Positions 41,434-49,728 of a stretch of DNA of 64,000 nt are shown piece after piece. Numbering within the stretch: position 1 is the stretch's first letter; each line of letters starts with the position of its first letter. The stretch is taken from contig OY730298.1 in NCBI GenBank assembly GCA_963422595.1, positions 930,001-994,000 on the forward strand. The letters run 5' to 3'. The DNA comes from G963422595 sp963422595. Its GTDB lineage: Bacteria; Pseudomonadota; Gammaproteobacteria; UBA4575. A model generated the notes under the pieces. The model had not been told where the DNA came from. It was given only the letters and a program-made list of their open reading frames with translations, and ran no database searches. The translations under genes and the position numbers were made by a program.

Positions 41434-42321
41434 ATGGCAGGTAATACACGATGTGGACTAGTCGCTATTGTAGGGCGCGCGAACGTTGGAAAATCCACTT
41501 TATTTAATTCTTTGCTTGATGAGCAATTATCCATCTCCACACATAAACCACAGACCACTCGACATAATATACGTGGTGTTTTAAGTCTGGAAAATTGCCA
41601 GTTAATGTTAATTGATACCCCAGGAATTCAACTGGGAAACTCGCGATTGCTCAACAAAGTACTGGTAAATAATGCGCTTTCCTCGCTTCAGGAAGTCGAT
41701 GTGATTTTAATGCTGGTAGAGTTGGATCGTTGGAAACAAGAAGATGAATATCTCCTTAGGCAAATTAAACAGGTCAACTGCCAGGTACTGTTAGTAATCA
41801 ATAAAACAGACAAGCTCAAGGATAAATCCAGGTTACTGCCGATGCTTGAAAAGGCGGGCAAGCGGCATAATTTTGCCGGCATAATTCCATTTTCAGCTCT
41901 ATACCCTGAAAACACAGACGTACTAACGCAGGAATTATGCAAGCACAGCCGCAGCTCTGAATTTTTGTTTTCTGAAGATACCAGCTGGGAGCGTGATGAC
42001 TTATTTGTGACGTCAGAGGTTATACGTGGTGTTGCCATGTTGCAGTTACAGAAAGAACTTCCTTACGCTATTTATATAGAAGTTGAAGAATTTTCATGTA
42101 ATGAACGTTTAATAACGATTACGGTTATAATCTGGATTGAAAAAGAGAGCCAAAAGCCGATTATTATCGGCAAAAAAGGGGCAAAGCTAAAGGCAATCGG
42201 AGCACAGGCCCGGGTTAAACTTGAGAAGATATTTAATAAAAAAGTTATGCTGAAAACATGGGTGAAAGTCAAACCGAATTGGCAAGATCAGCAGGATGTT
42301 ATTGCTCAATTCACAAACTAA
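41434..42321 (+). CDS. era: GTPase Era
   Basis: Ras-like GTPase that binds 16S rRNA during 30S maturation. 295 residues from the ATG at 41434; a TTG six bases upstream is less likely. The G1 loop is GRANVGKST at residues 14-22 (usual GRPNVGKST), G3 is DTPG, G4 is NKTD, and a C-terminal KH domain has IIGKKGAKLKAIG. It lies between rnc and recO. Confidence 0.97.
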   Translation: MAGNTRCGLVAIVGRANVGKSTLFNSLLDEQLSISTHKPQTTRHNIRGVLSLENCQLMLIDTPGIQLGNSRLLNKVLVNNALSSLQEVDVILMLVELDRWKQEDEYLLRQIKQVNCQVLLVINKTDKLKDKSRLLPMLEKAGKRHNFAGIIPFSALYPENTDVLTQELCKHSRSSEFLFSEDTSWERDDLFVTSEVIRGVAMLQLQKELPYAIYIEVEEFSCNERLITITVIIWIEKESQKPIIIGKKGAKLKAIGAQARVKLEKIFNKKVMLKTWVKVKPNWQDQQDVIAQFTN

Positions 42322-42340
42322 AAGATAAACCTGAGTAATC

Positions 42341-43039
42341 GTGAGAGTAAAGTTACAGCGAGCTTATTGTATACATAGCAGGTGTTATCGTGAATCCAGC
42401 CAGATTTTAGAGGTGTTAACCCCTGATTATGGTTTGGTTTCATGCTTGAATCGCGGTTCCAGGAAACAAAATAGCGCTATGGAGTTTCTATTTACGCCAT
42501 TATTACTATCCTGGAGTGGCAGAGGCGATCTTTTCACACTTATACATCTGGAGTCAGTCAAGGGTAAAAAAATTACTTTACCCGGTTTATGTATTATAGG
42601 CATGTATCTGAATGAATTAATTCTGCGGCTAGTACCTAAATCAAGTCCCAGTGAAGAAATATTCAACCTCTATCAAAATATTATCAGTGTATTAGACGAA
42701 AGTGAAAAGCAGGAAAAATTATTACGCCTGTTCGAAATAGAATTACTTACGTTACTGGGGCATGGTCTGTCATTGGATAAAGAAATTGATCACGAAACAC
42801 CAGTACGAGGAGATTATACCTATCGCTATGAAGTGGGCGTAGGGCCTGCTAGGGTGACACAAGCAAGCACCGCATGGAATGTAGTCGGAGGTGCTACGTT
42901 GCTAAGTCTGCAAACTCCATTAAACATGGACTCTGCTTGTTTAACGCAGGCAAAATATCTAATGCGAGGAATCATTGATTGGCATCTTGGAAACCGGGTT
43001 TTACGCAGCCGGGAAATTCTACAATTCATGCGGGCGTAA
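42341..43039 (+). CDS. recO: DNA repair protein RecO
   Basis: Loads RecA on gapped DNA with RecR. 232 residues starting at GTG. The N-terminal OB fold includes QRAYCIHSRCYRESSQILEV and LNRGSRK. The central helical domain is followed by the C-terminal RGIIDWHLGNRVLRSREIL block typical of the gammaproteobacterial family. Confidence 0.94.
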   Translation: MRVKLQRAYCIHSRCYRESSQILEVLTPDYGLVSCLNRGSRKQNSAMEFLFTPLLLSWSGRGDLFTLIHLESVKGKKITLPGLCIIGMYLNELILRLVPKSSPSEEIFNLYQNIISVLDESEKQEKLLRLFEIELLTLLGHGLSLDKEIDHETPVRGDYTYRYEVGVGPARVTQASTAWNVVGGATLLSLQTPLNMDSACLTQAKYLMRGIIDWHLGNRVLRSREILQFMRA

Positions 43040-43079
43040 TTGTCACAACCACTCGAAACACAAACCAACTGTTGTTCAT

Positions 43080-43814
43080 ATGTCCACCCAATCCAAAGTG
43101 CGTCTCGGTGTAAATCTTGATCACATAATGACAATACGTCAGGCACGTTGCACGCCATATCCGGATTTGAGACAAGCGATCGCAATCGCTGAAAGTGCCG
43201 GCGCCGATGGCATCACCATGCATTTACGTGAAGACCGTCGTCATATTCAGGATGAAGATGTATATCTTGCCAGGCAAGTCATTACCACAAGCATGAACCT
43301 GGAAATGGCCACCACGGATGAAATGCGTGATATAGCGCTGCGGATAAAGCCGAATAATTGCTGTATTGTCCCGGAGCATAGGCAGGAATTAACTACCGAA
43401 GGCGGTTTGGACGTGATCAGACATCAGGCTCGAATTGAAAATCTTATTACGGCTTTAAGCGAGGCAAACATTAGCGTTTCGTTATTCGTAGAACCGGATG
43501 CAAAGATAATTGACGTTGCCACCGAGGCCGGCGCGCCCGTCATAGAGCTACATACCGGAACTTATGCTGACGCCCGAGGAGAAGCCCGGCGAAAAGAACT
43601 TGCGAAACTTAAATCGGCTGCGGTTCATGCGGCGTCATTAGGTGTAGTTATAAACGCAGGGCATGGCTTGAATTACGGCAATGTCTTTCCGATTGCGAAT
43701 ATAGACGGGATGCACGAACTTAATATTGGTCATTCTATTGTGGCCAAGGCGTTGTTCGCAGGACTGGAACAGGCGGTAAAAAAAATGCGGCATGCGATGA
43801 CAGTGGCGGTATGA
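43080..43814 (+). CDS. pdxJ: Pyridoxine 5'-phosphate synthase
   Basis: Last step of pyridoxine phosphate synthesis. 244 residues from the ATG at 43080. The frame is open further upstream into recO, but the family N-terminus (KVRLGVNLDHIMTIRQAR) starts right after this ATG. Further blocks are ADGITMHLREDRRHIQD, CCIVPEHRQELTTEGG and AGHGLNYGNV. acpS follows with one base between. Confidence 0.97.
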   Translation: MSTQSKVRLGVNLDHIMTIRQARCTPYPDLRQAIAIAESAGADGITMHLREDRRHIQDEDVYLARQVITTSMNLEMATTDEMRDIALRIKPNNCCIVPEHRQELTTEGGLDVIRHQARIENLITALSEANISVSLFVEPDAKIIDVATEAGAPVIELHTGTYADARGEARRKELAKLKSAAVHAASLGVVINAGHGLNYGNVFPIANIDGMHELNIGHSIVAKALFAGLEQAVKKMRHAMTVAV

Positions 43815-43815
43815 A

Positions 43816-44199
43816 ATGGAACTGATTGGCACTGGAGTGGATATCGTAGACACTCGGCGTATCCAAAAAGCATACGCTAAATATTCGCAGTCGTTTGTAA
43901 AAAAAATACTACATAAAGCTGAGCTGGTCGAATTTCACCAACAGCAGGATAAACTACAATACCTGTCAAATCGGTTCGCTGTAAAAGAAGCCATTGCCAA
44001 GGCGTTCGGTACCGGTATACGAGGAGCGATGTCCTGGAAAAATATATATATTACACATAATGAATTAGGCAAACCGATACCAAATTTTGAAAAAGCGTTA
44101 GCGGATCACATAGGTATAAGTGAATTGGAAGTCTCCATCAGCATCTCACACGAAAAAAACTATACAGTTGCATATGCAATAGCGTTGAGCAAAAGATAG
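43816..44199 (+). CDS. acpS: Holo-[acyl-carrier-protein] synthase
   Basis: Attaches 4'-phosphopantetheine to acyl carrier protein. 127 residues. Asp9 in IGTGVDIVD and Glu58 in FAVKEAIAKAFGTG bind the metal, and SISHEKNYTVAYAIA closes the fold. It is almost fused to pdxJ in an operon, the conserved order. Confidence 0.96.
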   Translation: MELIGTGVDIVDTRRIQKAYAKYSQSFVKKILHKAELVEFHQQQDKLQYLSNRFAVKEAIAKAFGTGIRGAMSWKNIYITHNELGKPIPNFEKALADHIGISELEVSISISHEKNYTVAYAIALSKR

Positions 44200-44203
44200 C
44201 CAC

Positions 44204-45094
44204 ATGATCACCCCCACTATTGAAGAGTTTGTAGGCAACACACCGTTAGTGCGGTTACAGCGCCTGCCTGGACAGACATCTAATCTGATCTTAGGCAAGC
44301 TGGAAGGAAACAACCCCGCCGGTTCGGTAAAGGACAGACCTGCGTTAAGCATGATTGTCGGGGCGGAAAAGCGTGGCGATATAAAACCCGGTGATAATTT
44401 AATTGAAGCCACCAGTGGTAACACCGGCATTGCCTTGGCCATGGTGGCGGCTATGAAAGGCTATAACATGAAGCTTGTTATGCCAGACAACATGAGCCTG
44501 GAGCGTCGCGCGTCTATGCGAGCGTTTGGCGCAGAGCTTGTATTGGTTACCGCAGAAGAGGGGATGGAAGGGGCCCGCGACCTGGCTTTGCAGATGCAAG
44601 CTGATGGCAAAGGCAAAGTATTAGATCAGTTTGCAAATCCGGATAATACATTAGCGCACTATCGAGCTACGGGTCCGGAAGTCTGGCGTGATACAGAAGG
44701 CACTATTACTCACTTCGTAAGCTCTATGGGTACCACAGGAACCATCATGGGCACTGCAAAATATTTAAAGGAGATGAATCCCGGTATTCAAATTATTGGT
44801 GTTGAGCCTGCCGAGGGGTCAAAAATACCCGGTATCAGAAAATGGCCTGAAGCATATATTCCAAAAATATTTGATGCCAGGTCTGTGGATCAGGTCGTGG
44901 ACGTCACGCAACAGGAAGCCGAGGACATGATGCGCAGATTGGGTAAAGAGGAAGGAATTTTTTGTGGAATTTCTTCGGGTGGAGCTATTGCCGCTGCATT
45001 GAAAATCTCCGCGAAGACACATCATGCCGTTATTGTAACGATCATTTGTGATCGGGGAGATCGTTACCTGTCCACTGGTCTTTTTTCCGTTTGA
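44204..45094 (+). CDS. cysM: Cysteine synthase B (O-acetylserine sulfhydrylase B)
   Basis: Makes cysteine from O-acetylserine and sulfide or thiosulfate. 296 residues. The PLP lysine is Lys43 in AGSVKDRPA, and the substrate loop is ATSGNTGIALAM. The phosphate loop block GTTGTIMGTAKYL and the final GDRGDRYLSTGLF match CysM rather than CysK. It starts four bases after acpS. Confidence 0.95.
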   Translation: MITPTIEEFVGNTPLVRLQRLPGQTSNLILGKLEGNNPAGSVKDRPALSMIVGAEKRGDIKPGDNLIEATSGNTGIALAMVAAMKGYNMKLVMPDNMSLERRASMRAFGAELVLVTAEEGMEGARDLALQMQADGKGKVLDQFANPDNTLAHYRATGPEVWRDTEGTITHFVSSMGTTGTIMGTAKYLKEMNPGIQIIGVEPAEGSKIPGIRKWPEAYIPKIFDARSVDQVVDVTQQEAEDMMRRLGKEEGIFCGISSGGAIAAALKISAKTHHAVIVTIICDRGDRYLSTGLFSV

Positions 45095-45115
45095 CTATAC
45101 ATAACTCTTGGTTTT

Positions 45116-45883
45116 ATGAATGTTTTTGTCTTTGATATTGAGACGGTACCGGACATTGAATCCGGGAAGAATATTTATGCTCTGGAGGGACTGTCGGACC
45201 AAGATACCATCAGAGCTATTGAAAATTTGCGTACTCAACAAACCGGTAGTGAATACATGCCACATTATATGCAGCGCATTGTTACAATTTCTGTCGCGCT
45301 CAGCAGCGTTGAGATGTTTAAGGTATGGTCGTTAGGTTCTTTACAATCAACCGAGAAAGAATTGCTCACCCGCTTTTTTCATGGCTTGGAAAAATACAAT
45401 CCTACCCTAGTGTCCTGGAATGGTGGCGGCTTCGATTTGCCGGTAATCCATTTTCGCTCTTTGTTGCATGGTGTTTGCGCGCGTCATTATTGGCAAACAG
45501 GAGGCGAAGACACAAGTTTTCGTTATAACAATTATCTTAATCGCTATCATTGGCGACATATTGACTTGATGGACGTGATAGCCGCATATCAACCACGTGC
45601 ATTTGCTAAACTGGACCATGTTGCCACCATGCTGGGTTTTCCAGGGAAGCTGGGTATGGACGGAAATAAAGTCTGTGACGCCTATTTGGCCGGAGAGTTA
45701 GCGTCTATTCGCAATTACTGTGAAACGGACGTGTTAAATACATATTTACTATATTTACGCTTTGAGCTTATACGTGGGAAGCTACTGGAAAGCGAATATG
45801 AGAAAAAATGTCAGGAAGTTAAAGCATTTCTTGGCGAATCAAATAAGCCACATTTTTCTGAGTTTCTTCAGCATTGGAAATAA
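45116..45883 (+). CDS. Predicted 3'-5' exonuclease, DEDDy family
   Basis: 255 residues of the polymerase-B-like exonuclease family (PF10108 type). The DEDD acidic residues appear as FDIETVPD at the N-terminus, SWNGGGFDLPVIHFRS in the middle and NYCETDVLNTYLLYLRF at the end, the tyrosine marking the DEDDy subtype. It is probably cotranscribed with cysM. Its physiological substrate is unknown. The 244-base convergent gap before dapE holds nothing recognisable. Confidence 0.88.
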   Translation: MNVFVFDIETVPDIESGKNIYALEGLSDQDTIRAIENLRTQQTGSEYMPHYMQRIVTISVALSSVEMFKVWSLGSLQSTEKELLTRFFHGLEKYNPTLVSWNGGGFDLPVIHFRSLLHGVCARHYWQTGGEDTSFRYNNYLNRYHWRHIDLMDVIAAYQPRAFAKLDHVATMLGFPGKLGMDGNKVCDAYLAGELASIRNYCETDVLNTYLLYLRFELIRGKLLESEYEKKCQEVKAFLGESNKPHFSEFLQHWK

Positions 45884-46127
45884 CCAGATACAGGGAGATT
45901 AATCATGCCCGGTTTTTAGTGGCACAGATATTCCAGGCTGGGACAAGATTCACTGCTCGCTGCCCCGGTGGATCAAGTTCAGTAATAGGGCAAACCACGG
46001 GTGAAGAAAAATGGGTTTTAATCGACATGCTATAACGTTGTGCTAACGTTACACCAACGGCAAGGATCACTGCTGAAAGTGAGTGTTTGGTTGTTATCCA
46101 AACAAGTGAGAAGCTATATATAAACAA

Positions 46128-47255
46128 TTACAAAAGTAGTTTTTGCAGGATCTTTGCATATATCACTGTCAATTGCTCCAAAGCCGCAAGATCAATATAC
46201 TCATCCACTTGATGAATGCTCCTGTTTACTGGTCCCAGTTCTACAACCTGGGCGCCAGCGGGCGCAATAAATCTTCCATCTGAAGTGCCGCCACTGGTAG
46301 ACAGTTCTGACTTAATTTTCATCGTTTCATAAACAACCCGCTGGCAAACGTCCGCAAGCTTAGCAGGCTTGCTATAAAAAGGATTGCCGGATAAGTGCCA
46401 ATCGATCGCATACTCAAGTTGGTGTTTTTTCAGGATATGTTCTATCCTGGTTTTAATATCGTCAGCAGTCATTTCTGCAGAAAACCGCAAATTGAATTCG
46501 ACTTTCAGGGTACCAGGAATGACATTTGCCGTGCCTGTTCCCGCATGTAGATTAGAAACCTGAAAAGTCGTTGCAGGGAAATGCCGGTTTCCAGAGTCCC
46601 ATTTAATTGAAATAAGCTCAGCAAGCACGGGAGTAAAGTCATGAATTGGATTTTTCGCTAACTGTGGATAAGCAACGTGTCCTTGTAATCCTCTTACCTG
46701 TAGAGTTGCAGATAATGAACCACGTCGCCCAATTTTAAGTGTATCGCCTAACATGCTTGTGCTCGTTGGTTCTCCGACTACGCACCAATCTATAGTTTCA
46801 TTACATTTTTGTAACTGCTCAACAACTTTTATTGTGCCATCAACTGCTGGACCTTCTTCGTCACTGGTAAGTAACAACGCAATCGAGCCTTTGTGGTGTG
46901 GATAAGACCGCACAAAATTTTCGCAGGCGACAGTCATTGCGGCAATGCTGGATTTCATATCTGCCGTTCCTCTTCCATAGAGCCTGTTATCACGTATGCA
47001 AGGTTCAAAGGGGGGCGACTGCCATTGGTTTTCCGGACCAGGTGGTACCACGTCCGTATGTCCCGCGAATACCAGTAATGGTGTTGTAATGCCGCGCCGC
47101 AGCCATAAATTATGCACCTTGCCAAAATGCATAGGCTTGGCTTGAAAACCGCAAGTCTCTAAATGCGCAGCGATGATCTTTTGGCAATCACAGTCATCCG
47201 GAGTGATAGAGGGTTGCCGGATAAGTTTCTTTGCCAGGGCTAATGTCGCAGACAT
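46128..47255 (-). CDS. dapE: Succinyl-diaminopimelate desuccinylase
   Basis: Zinc peptidase-fold enzyme of lysine and peptidoglycan precursor synthesis. 375 residues. Metal ligands are in FAGHTDVVPPG, GRGTADMKSS, and SDEEGPAVDGT, and the histidine near the end is in SIHQVDEYI. Its start lies inside the preceding ArsC-like gene (16-base overlap). It completes the dapC-dapD-dapE set in this minus-strand group. Confidence 0.97.
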   Translation of the reverse strand: MSATLALAKKLIRQPSITPDDCDCQKIIAAHLETCGFQAKPMHFGKVHNLWLRRGITTPLLVFAGHTDVVPPGPENQWQSPPFEPCIRDNRLYGRGTADMKSSIAAMTVACENFVRSYPHHKGSIALLLTSDEEGPAVDGTIKVVEQLQKCNETIDWCVVGEPTSTSMLGDTLKIGRRGSLSATLQVRGLQGHVAYPQLAKNPIHDFTPVLAELISIKWDSGNRHFPATTFQVSNLHAGTGTANVIPGTLKVEFNLRFSAEMTADDIKTRIEHILKKHQLEYAIDWHLSGNPFYSKPAKLADVCQRVVYETMKIKSELSTSGGTSDGRFIAPAGAQVVELGPVNRSIHQVDEYIDLAALEQLTVIYAKILQKLLL

Positions 47256-47599
47256 GATTTATACGAATAATTCGTTAAAACGTTGTTGATCAAAGCCAAT
47301 TTCAATTTTTTAAATTCGATCGCCGGGCATTTAATTAAAGTCGGGTATTGACACATTAGATCAATCGCTTTGGATTGCGTGATATTGGTGTGTTGTCTTT
47401 TGCTAAGCTGTTCCCACATTATGCCTCGTTTGTTAGGCAAGACTTCGCATGACCTAATGTTGCACCAGGTCGTAAGCCTGTTTGTTGTTATACCCTGCTT
47501 TTTAAAGTCGTAAAACTTAAAATTTACATTATGCTCATTCAGCCACTGCTTAGACTTTTCTACTTGATCACAGCTTGGGATCCCAAATAAAGTCAGCAT
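47240..47599 (-). CDS. ArsC/Spx-like reductase (YffB type)
   Basis: 119 residues with the ArsC-fold start LTLFGIPSCDQVEKSKQWLNE. A cysteine is at residue 10, and the block PTLIKCPAIEF follows. In most family members the latter is a KRPV-type motif with arginine; here the arginine is replaced by cysteine. Proteins of this group usually sit between dapD and dapE in gammaproteobacteria and are not proven arsenate reductases. The C-terminus is diverged. Confidence 0.82.
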   Translation of the reverse strand: MLTLFGIPSCDQVEKSKQWLNEHNVNFKFYDFKKQGITTNRLTTWCNIRSCEVLPNKRGIMWEQLSKRQHTNITQSKAIDLMCQYPTLIKCPAIEFKKLKLALINNVLTNYSYKSCLRH

Positions 47600-47602
47600 A
47601 GA

Positions 47603-48430
47603 TCAGTCAACCGCGCGTAACAGCTCGTTGATGCCCACCTTACTACGTGTTTGCGCGTCTACTTGTTTGACGATGACGGCACAATACAGGCCGTACCTAC
47701 CATCTTTAGAAGGTAAACTACCTGAAACGACTACAGAACCGGCCGGAATTCGGCCATAACTTATTTCATTCGTTGCGCGGTCATAAATTTTTGTGCTTTT
47801 CCCAATATAAACCCCCATCGAAATAACGGCACCCGTTTCTACAATCACGCCTTCAACCACTTCTGAGCGAGCACCAATAAAACAATCATCTTCGATAATA
47901 GTCGGTGAAGCCTGTAATGGTTCAAGTACACCACCAATGCCAACCCCGCCCGATAAATGCACGTTTTTACCAATTTGCGCGCAAGAACCTACCGTTGCCC
48001 AAGTGTCCACCATAGTACCGCGGTCAACATAAGCACCGATATTCACATAACTGGGCATAAGCACGACATCGGAAGCGATAAAAGCACCGTGTCGTACTAT
48101 GGCAGATGGAACGATACGCGCACCTTGTTGTTTAATGGCAGTGGCATCCATTTGTGAAAACTTTGTAGCAACTTTGTCGTAATACTTTGTATATCCTGCA
48201 TCGATGACCTGATTTTCGCTTATTCGAAAAGAGAGCAGTACAGCCTTTTTGAGCCATTCATTTACGCCCCAGTTGCTGTCCTGTTTTTCGGCTACGCGCA
48301 ATTCCCCTGCATCAAGTTGCCCGAGAGTGTCTTTAATCGCTGCGCGAGTGTTGGAATCCACAGACGTTGGAGTAATTTGTGCGCGATTCTCAAATGCTTT
48401 TTCTATAATCTCTCGGTTAGATTCAGTCAT
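47603..48430 (-). CDS. dapD: Tetrahydrodipicolinate N-succinyltransferase
   Basis: Left-handed beta-helix acyltransferase of lysine synthesis, 275 residues. Hexapeptide repeats run through the middle (VLMPSYVNIGAYVDRGTMVD, SCAQIGKNVHLSGGVGIGG). A strong AAGGAG precedes the ATG, and this ribosome site lies directly after the TAA that would end an unshifted dapC. Confidence 0.98.
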   Translation of the reverse strand: MTESNREIIEKAFENRAQITPTSVDSNTRAAIKDTLGQLDAGELRVAEKQDSNWGVNEWLKKAVLLSFRISENQVIDAGYTKYYDKVATKFSQMDATAIKQQGARIVPSAIVRHGAFIASDVVLMPSYVNIGAYVDRGTMVDTWATVGSCAQIGKNVHLSGGVGIGGVLEPLQASPTIIEDDCFIGARSEVVEGVIVETGAVISMGVYIGKSTKIYDRATNEISYGRIPAGSVVVSGSLPSKDGRYGLYCAVIVKQVDAQTRSKVGINELLRAVD

Positions 48431-48440
48431 TATTTCTCCT

Positions 48441-48550
48441 TAAGCACTAACGGCGGTTTCTTGTAGAAGTTCCCGAATTCGGTGTGCAGCTTGTACACAT
48501 TCCTGTTTCTTTGCAACTAATGCCAGGCGAACACGTTTATTACCAGGTTG
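48441..48550 (-). other. dapC: Out-of-frame 3' end of dapC
   Basis: After the inferred one-base deletion, this stretch encodes, in a shifted frame, NKRVRLALVAKKQECVQAAH and then a helical end, the expected last ~35 residues of DapC. The frame ends with TAA immediately before the dapD Shine-Dalgarno. Confidence 0.8.
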
Positions 48551-49647
48551 TCGCCGGCGACCGTGCGAGCCAGGTAACTACCAGGTAACGTTAAAACGTT
48601 TTTCTTCACAAAGAGTGACTGAGAGAATTTTTCGTCATTCATCGGTAGTTTTGGCCATAAATAAAAACCGGCGTCAGGCACTTCGCATGGCAGGTAATCG
48701 TTGAGCACGTCTAACACGGCATCGAATTTTTCCTGGTAAAGTTGCCGATTTTTTTTAACGTGCTCTTCGTCAGACCAGGCAGCGATACTGGCAGCTTGTA
48801 CGGCCAGCGACATGGTGCAACCATGATAAGTGCGATATTGCAAAAATTGTTCAATTAGCTTAGTAGCCCCAGCTACGAAGCCAGAACGCAACCCCGGCGC
48901 GTTAGAACGTTTGGAGAGGCTGTAGAATGCCATGCAATTTTGCATGGCATCATCGCCTAATCGTTGAGCATAATGTAGCAAGCCTTTAGGTGGACTGGCG
49001 CCGAGCGAGTAAATTTCTGAGTAGCACTCGTCTGATGCAATCACGAAATTATATCGCAGTGAATATTCGATCAATTTATGCAACAGCACTTTTGAAGCGA
49101 TTTGGCCAGTTGGATTACCGGGGGTGCATATATAGACCAGTTGGCAACGCCTCCATAGTTTCTCATCAAACTCCCATAGTGCGGGGATATCCCCATCCAC
49201 CACCTGACAATCGTAGTAGACTGGTTCCGCGCCAGCCAATAATGCCGCACCTTCGTAGATTTGGTAGAAAGGATTGGGGATTAACGTAACGGGCTGTTTG
49301 TGAGGATCGATTACGCATTGAGCAATCGCAAATAAAGCCTCGCGTGTTCCATTGACAGGTAAAATATTTTTATCATCCCTGATGAGTCGCGTAGCCAGTT
49401 TGAATCGTTTGCGTAGCCATTGCGCGCAAGCCGAGCGCAGTTTCTCTGAACCACGCGTAGATGGATATTTTTCAAGCAGATTTAAATTGCTTGAGAGAGC
49501 ATCTTTAATTATTTTAGGCGTTGAATGCTTGGGTTCACCGACTGCCAATGAAATTGGGTTGAACTGATTACATGTTTGTCCCGCTCTTATGAGCTTGTTT
49601 AATTTCTCAAATGGATAATTTTGTAGTCTTTGCAGATAAGGATTCAT
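48517..49647 (-). CDS. dapC: Succinyldiaminopimelate transaminase, frameshifted near the end
   Basis: PLP aminotransferase that transfers nitrogen to the succinylated lysine precursor. The PLP lysine is in YSLSKRSNAPGLRSGF, and other blocks are SLAVGEPKH and TPGNPTGQ. As read, the protein has 376 residues and ends in GDNLVINVFAWH. One base appears to be missing near 48546. Adding one C restores GDNPGNKRVRLALVA and a family-like C-terminus that ends at a TAA (48441) just before dapD. It is either a sequencing error in a C run or a real inactivating change. Confidence 0.88.
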   Translation of the reverse strand: MNPYLQRLQNYPFEKLNKLIRAGQTCNQFNPISLAVGEPKHSTPKIIKDALSSNLNLLEKYPSTRGSEKLRSACAQWLRKRFKLATRLIRDDKNILPVNGTREALFAIAQCVIDPHKQPVTLIPNPFYQIYEGAALLAGAEPVYYDCQVVDGDIPALWEFDEKLWRRCQLVYICTPGNPTGQIASKVLLHKLIEYSLRYNFVIASDECYSEIYSLGASPPKGLLHYAQRLGDDAMQNCMAFYSLSKRSNAPGLRSGFVAGATKLIEQFLQYRTYHGCTMSLAVQAASIAAWSDEEHVKKNRQLYQEKFDAVLDVLNDYLPCEVPDAGFYLWPKLPMNDEKFSQSLFVKKNVLTLPGSYLARTVAGDNLVINVFAWH

Positions 49648-49728
49648 ACCTGATAAAAATATCCACTGAAATTTTAACGCTTAAACTTTTCTAACTTAGG
49701 CATTACACAAACTCGCCTGTAAAAATTT

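Noticed and set aside
45903..46127. 74-codon minus-strand frame in the exonuclease-dapE gap
   Set aside because: No family resemblance, no ribosome site and odd composition.
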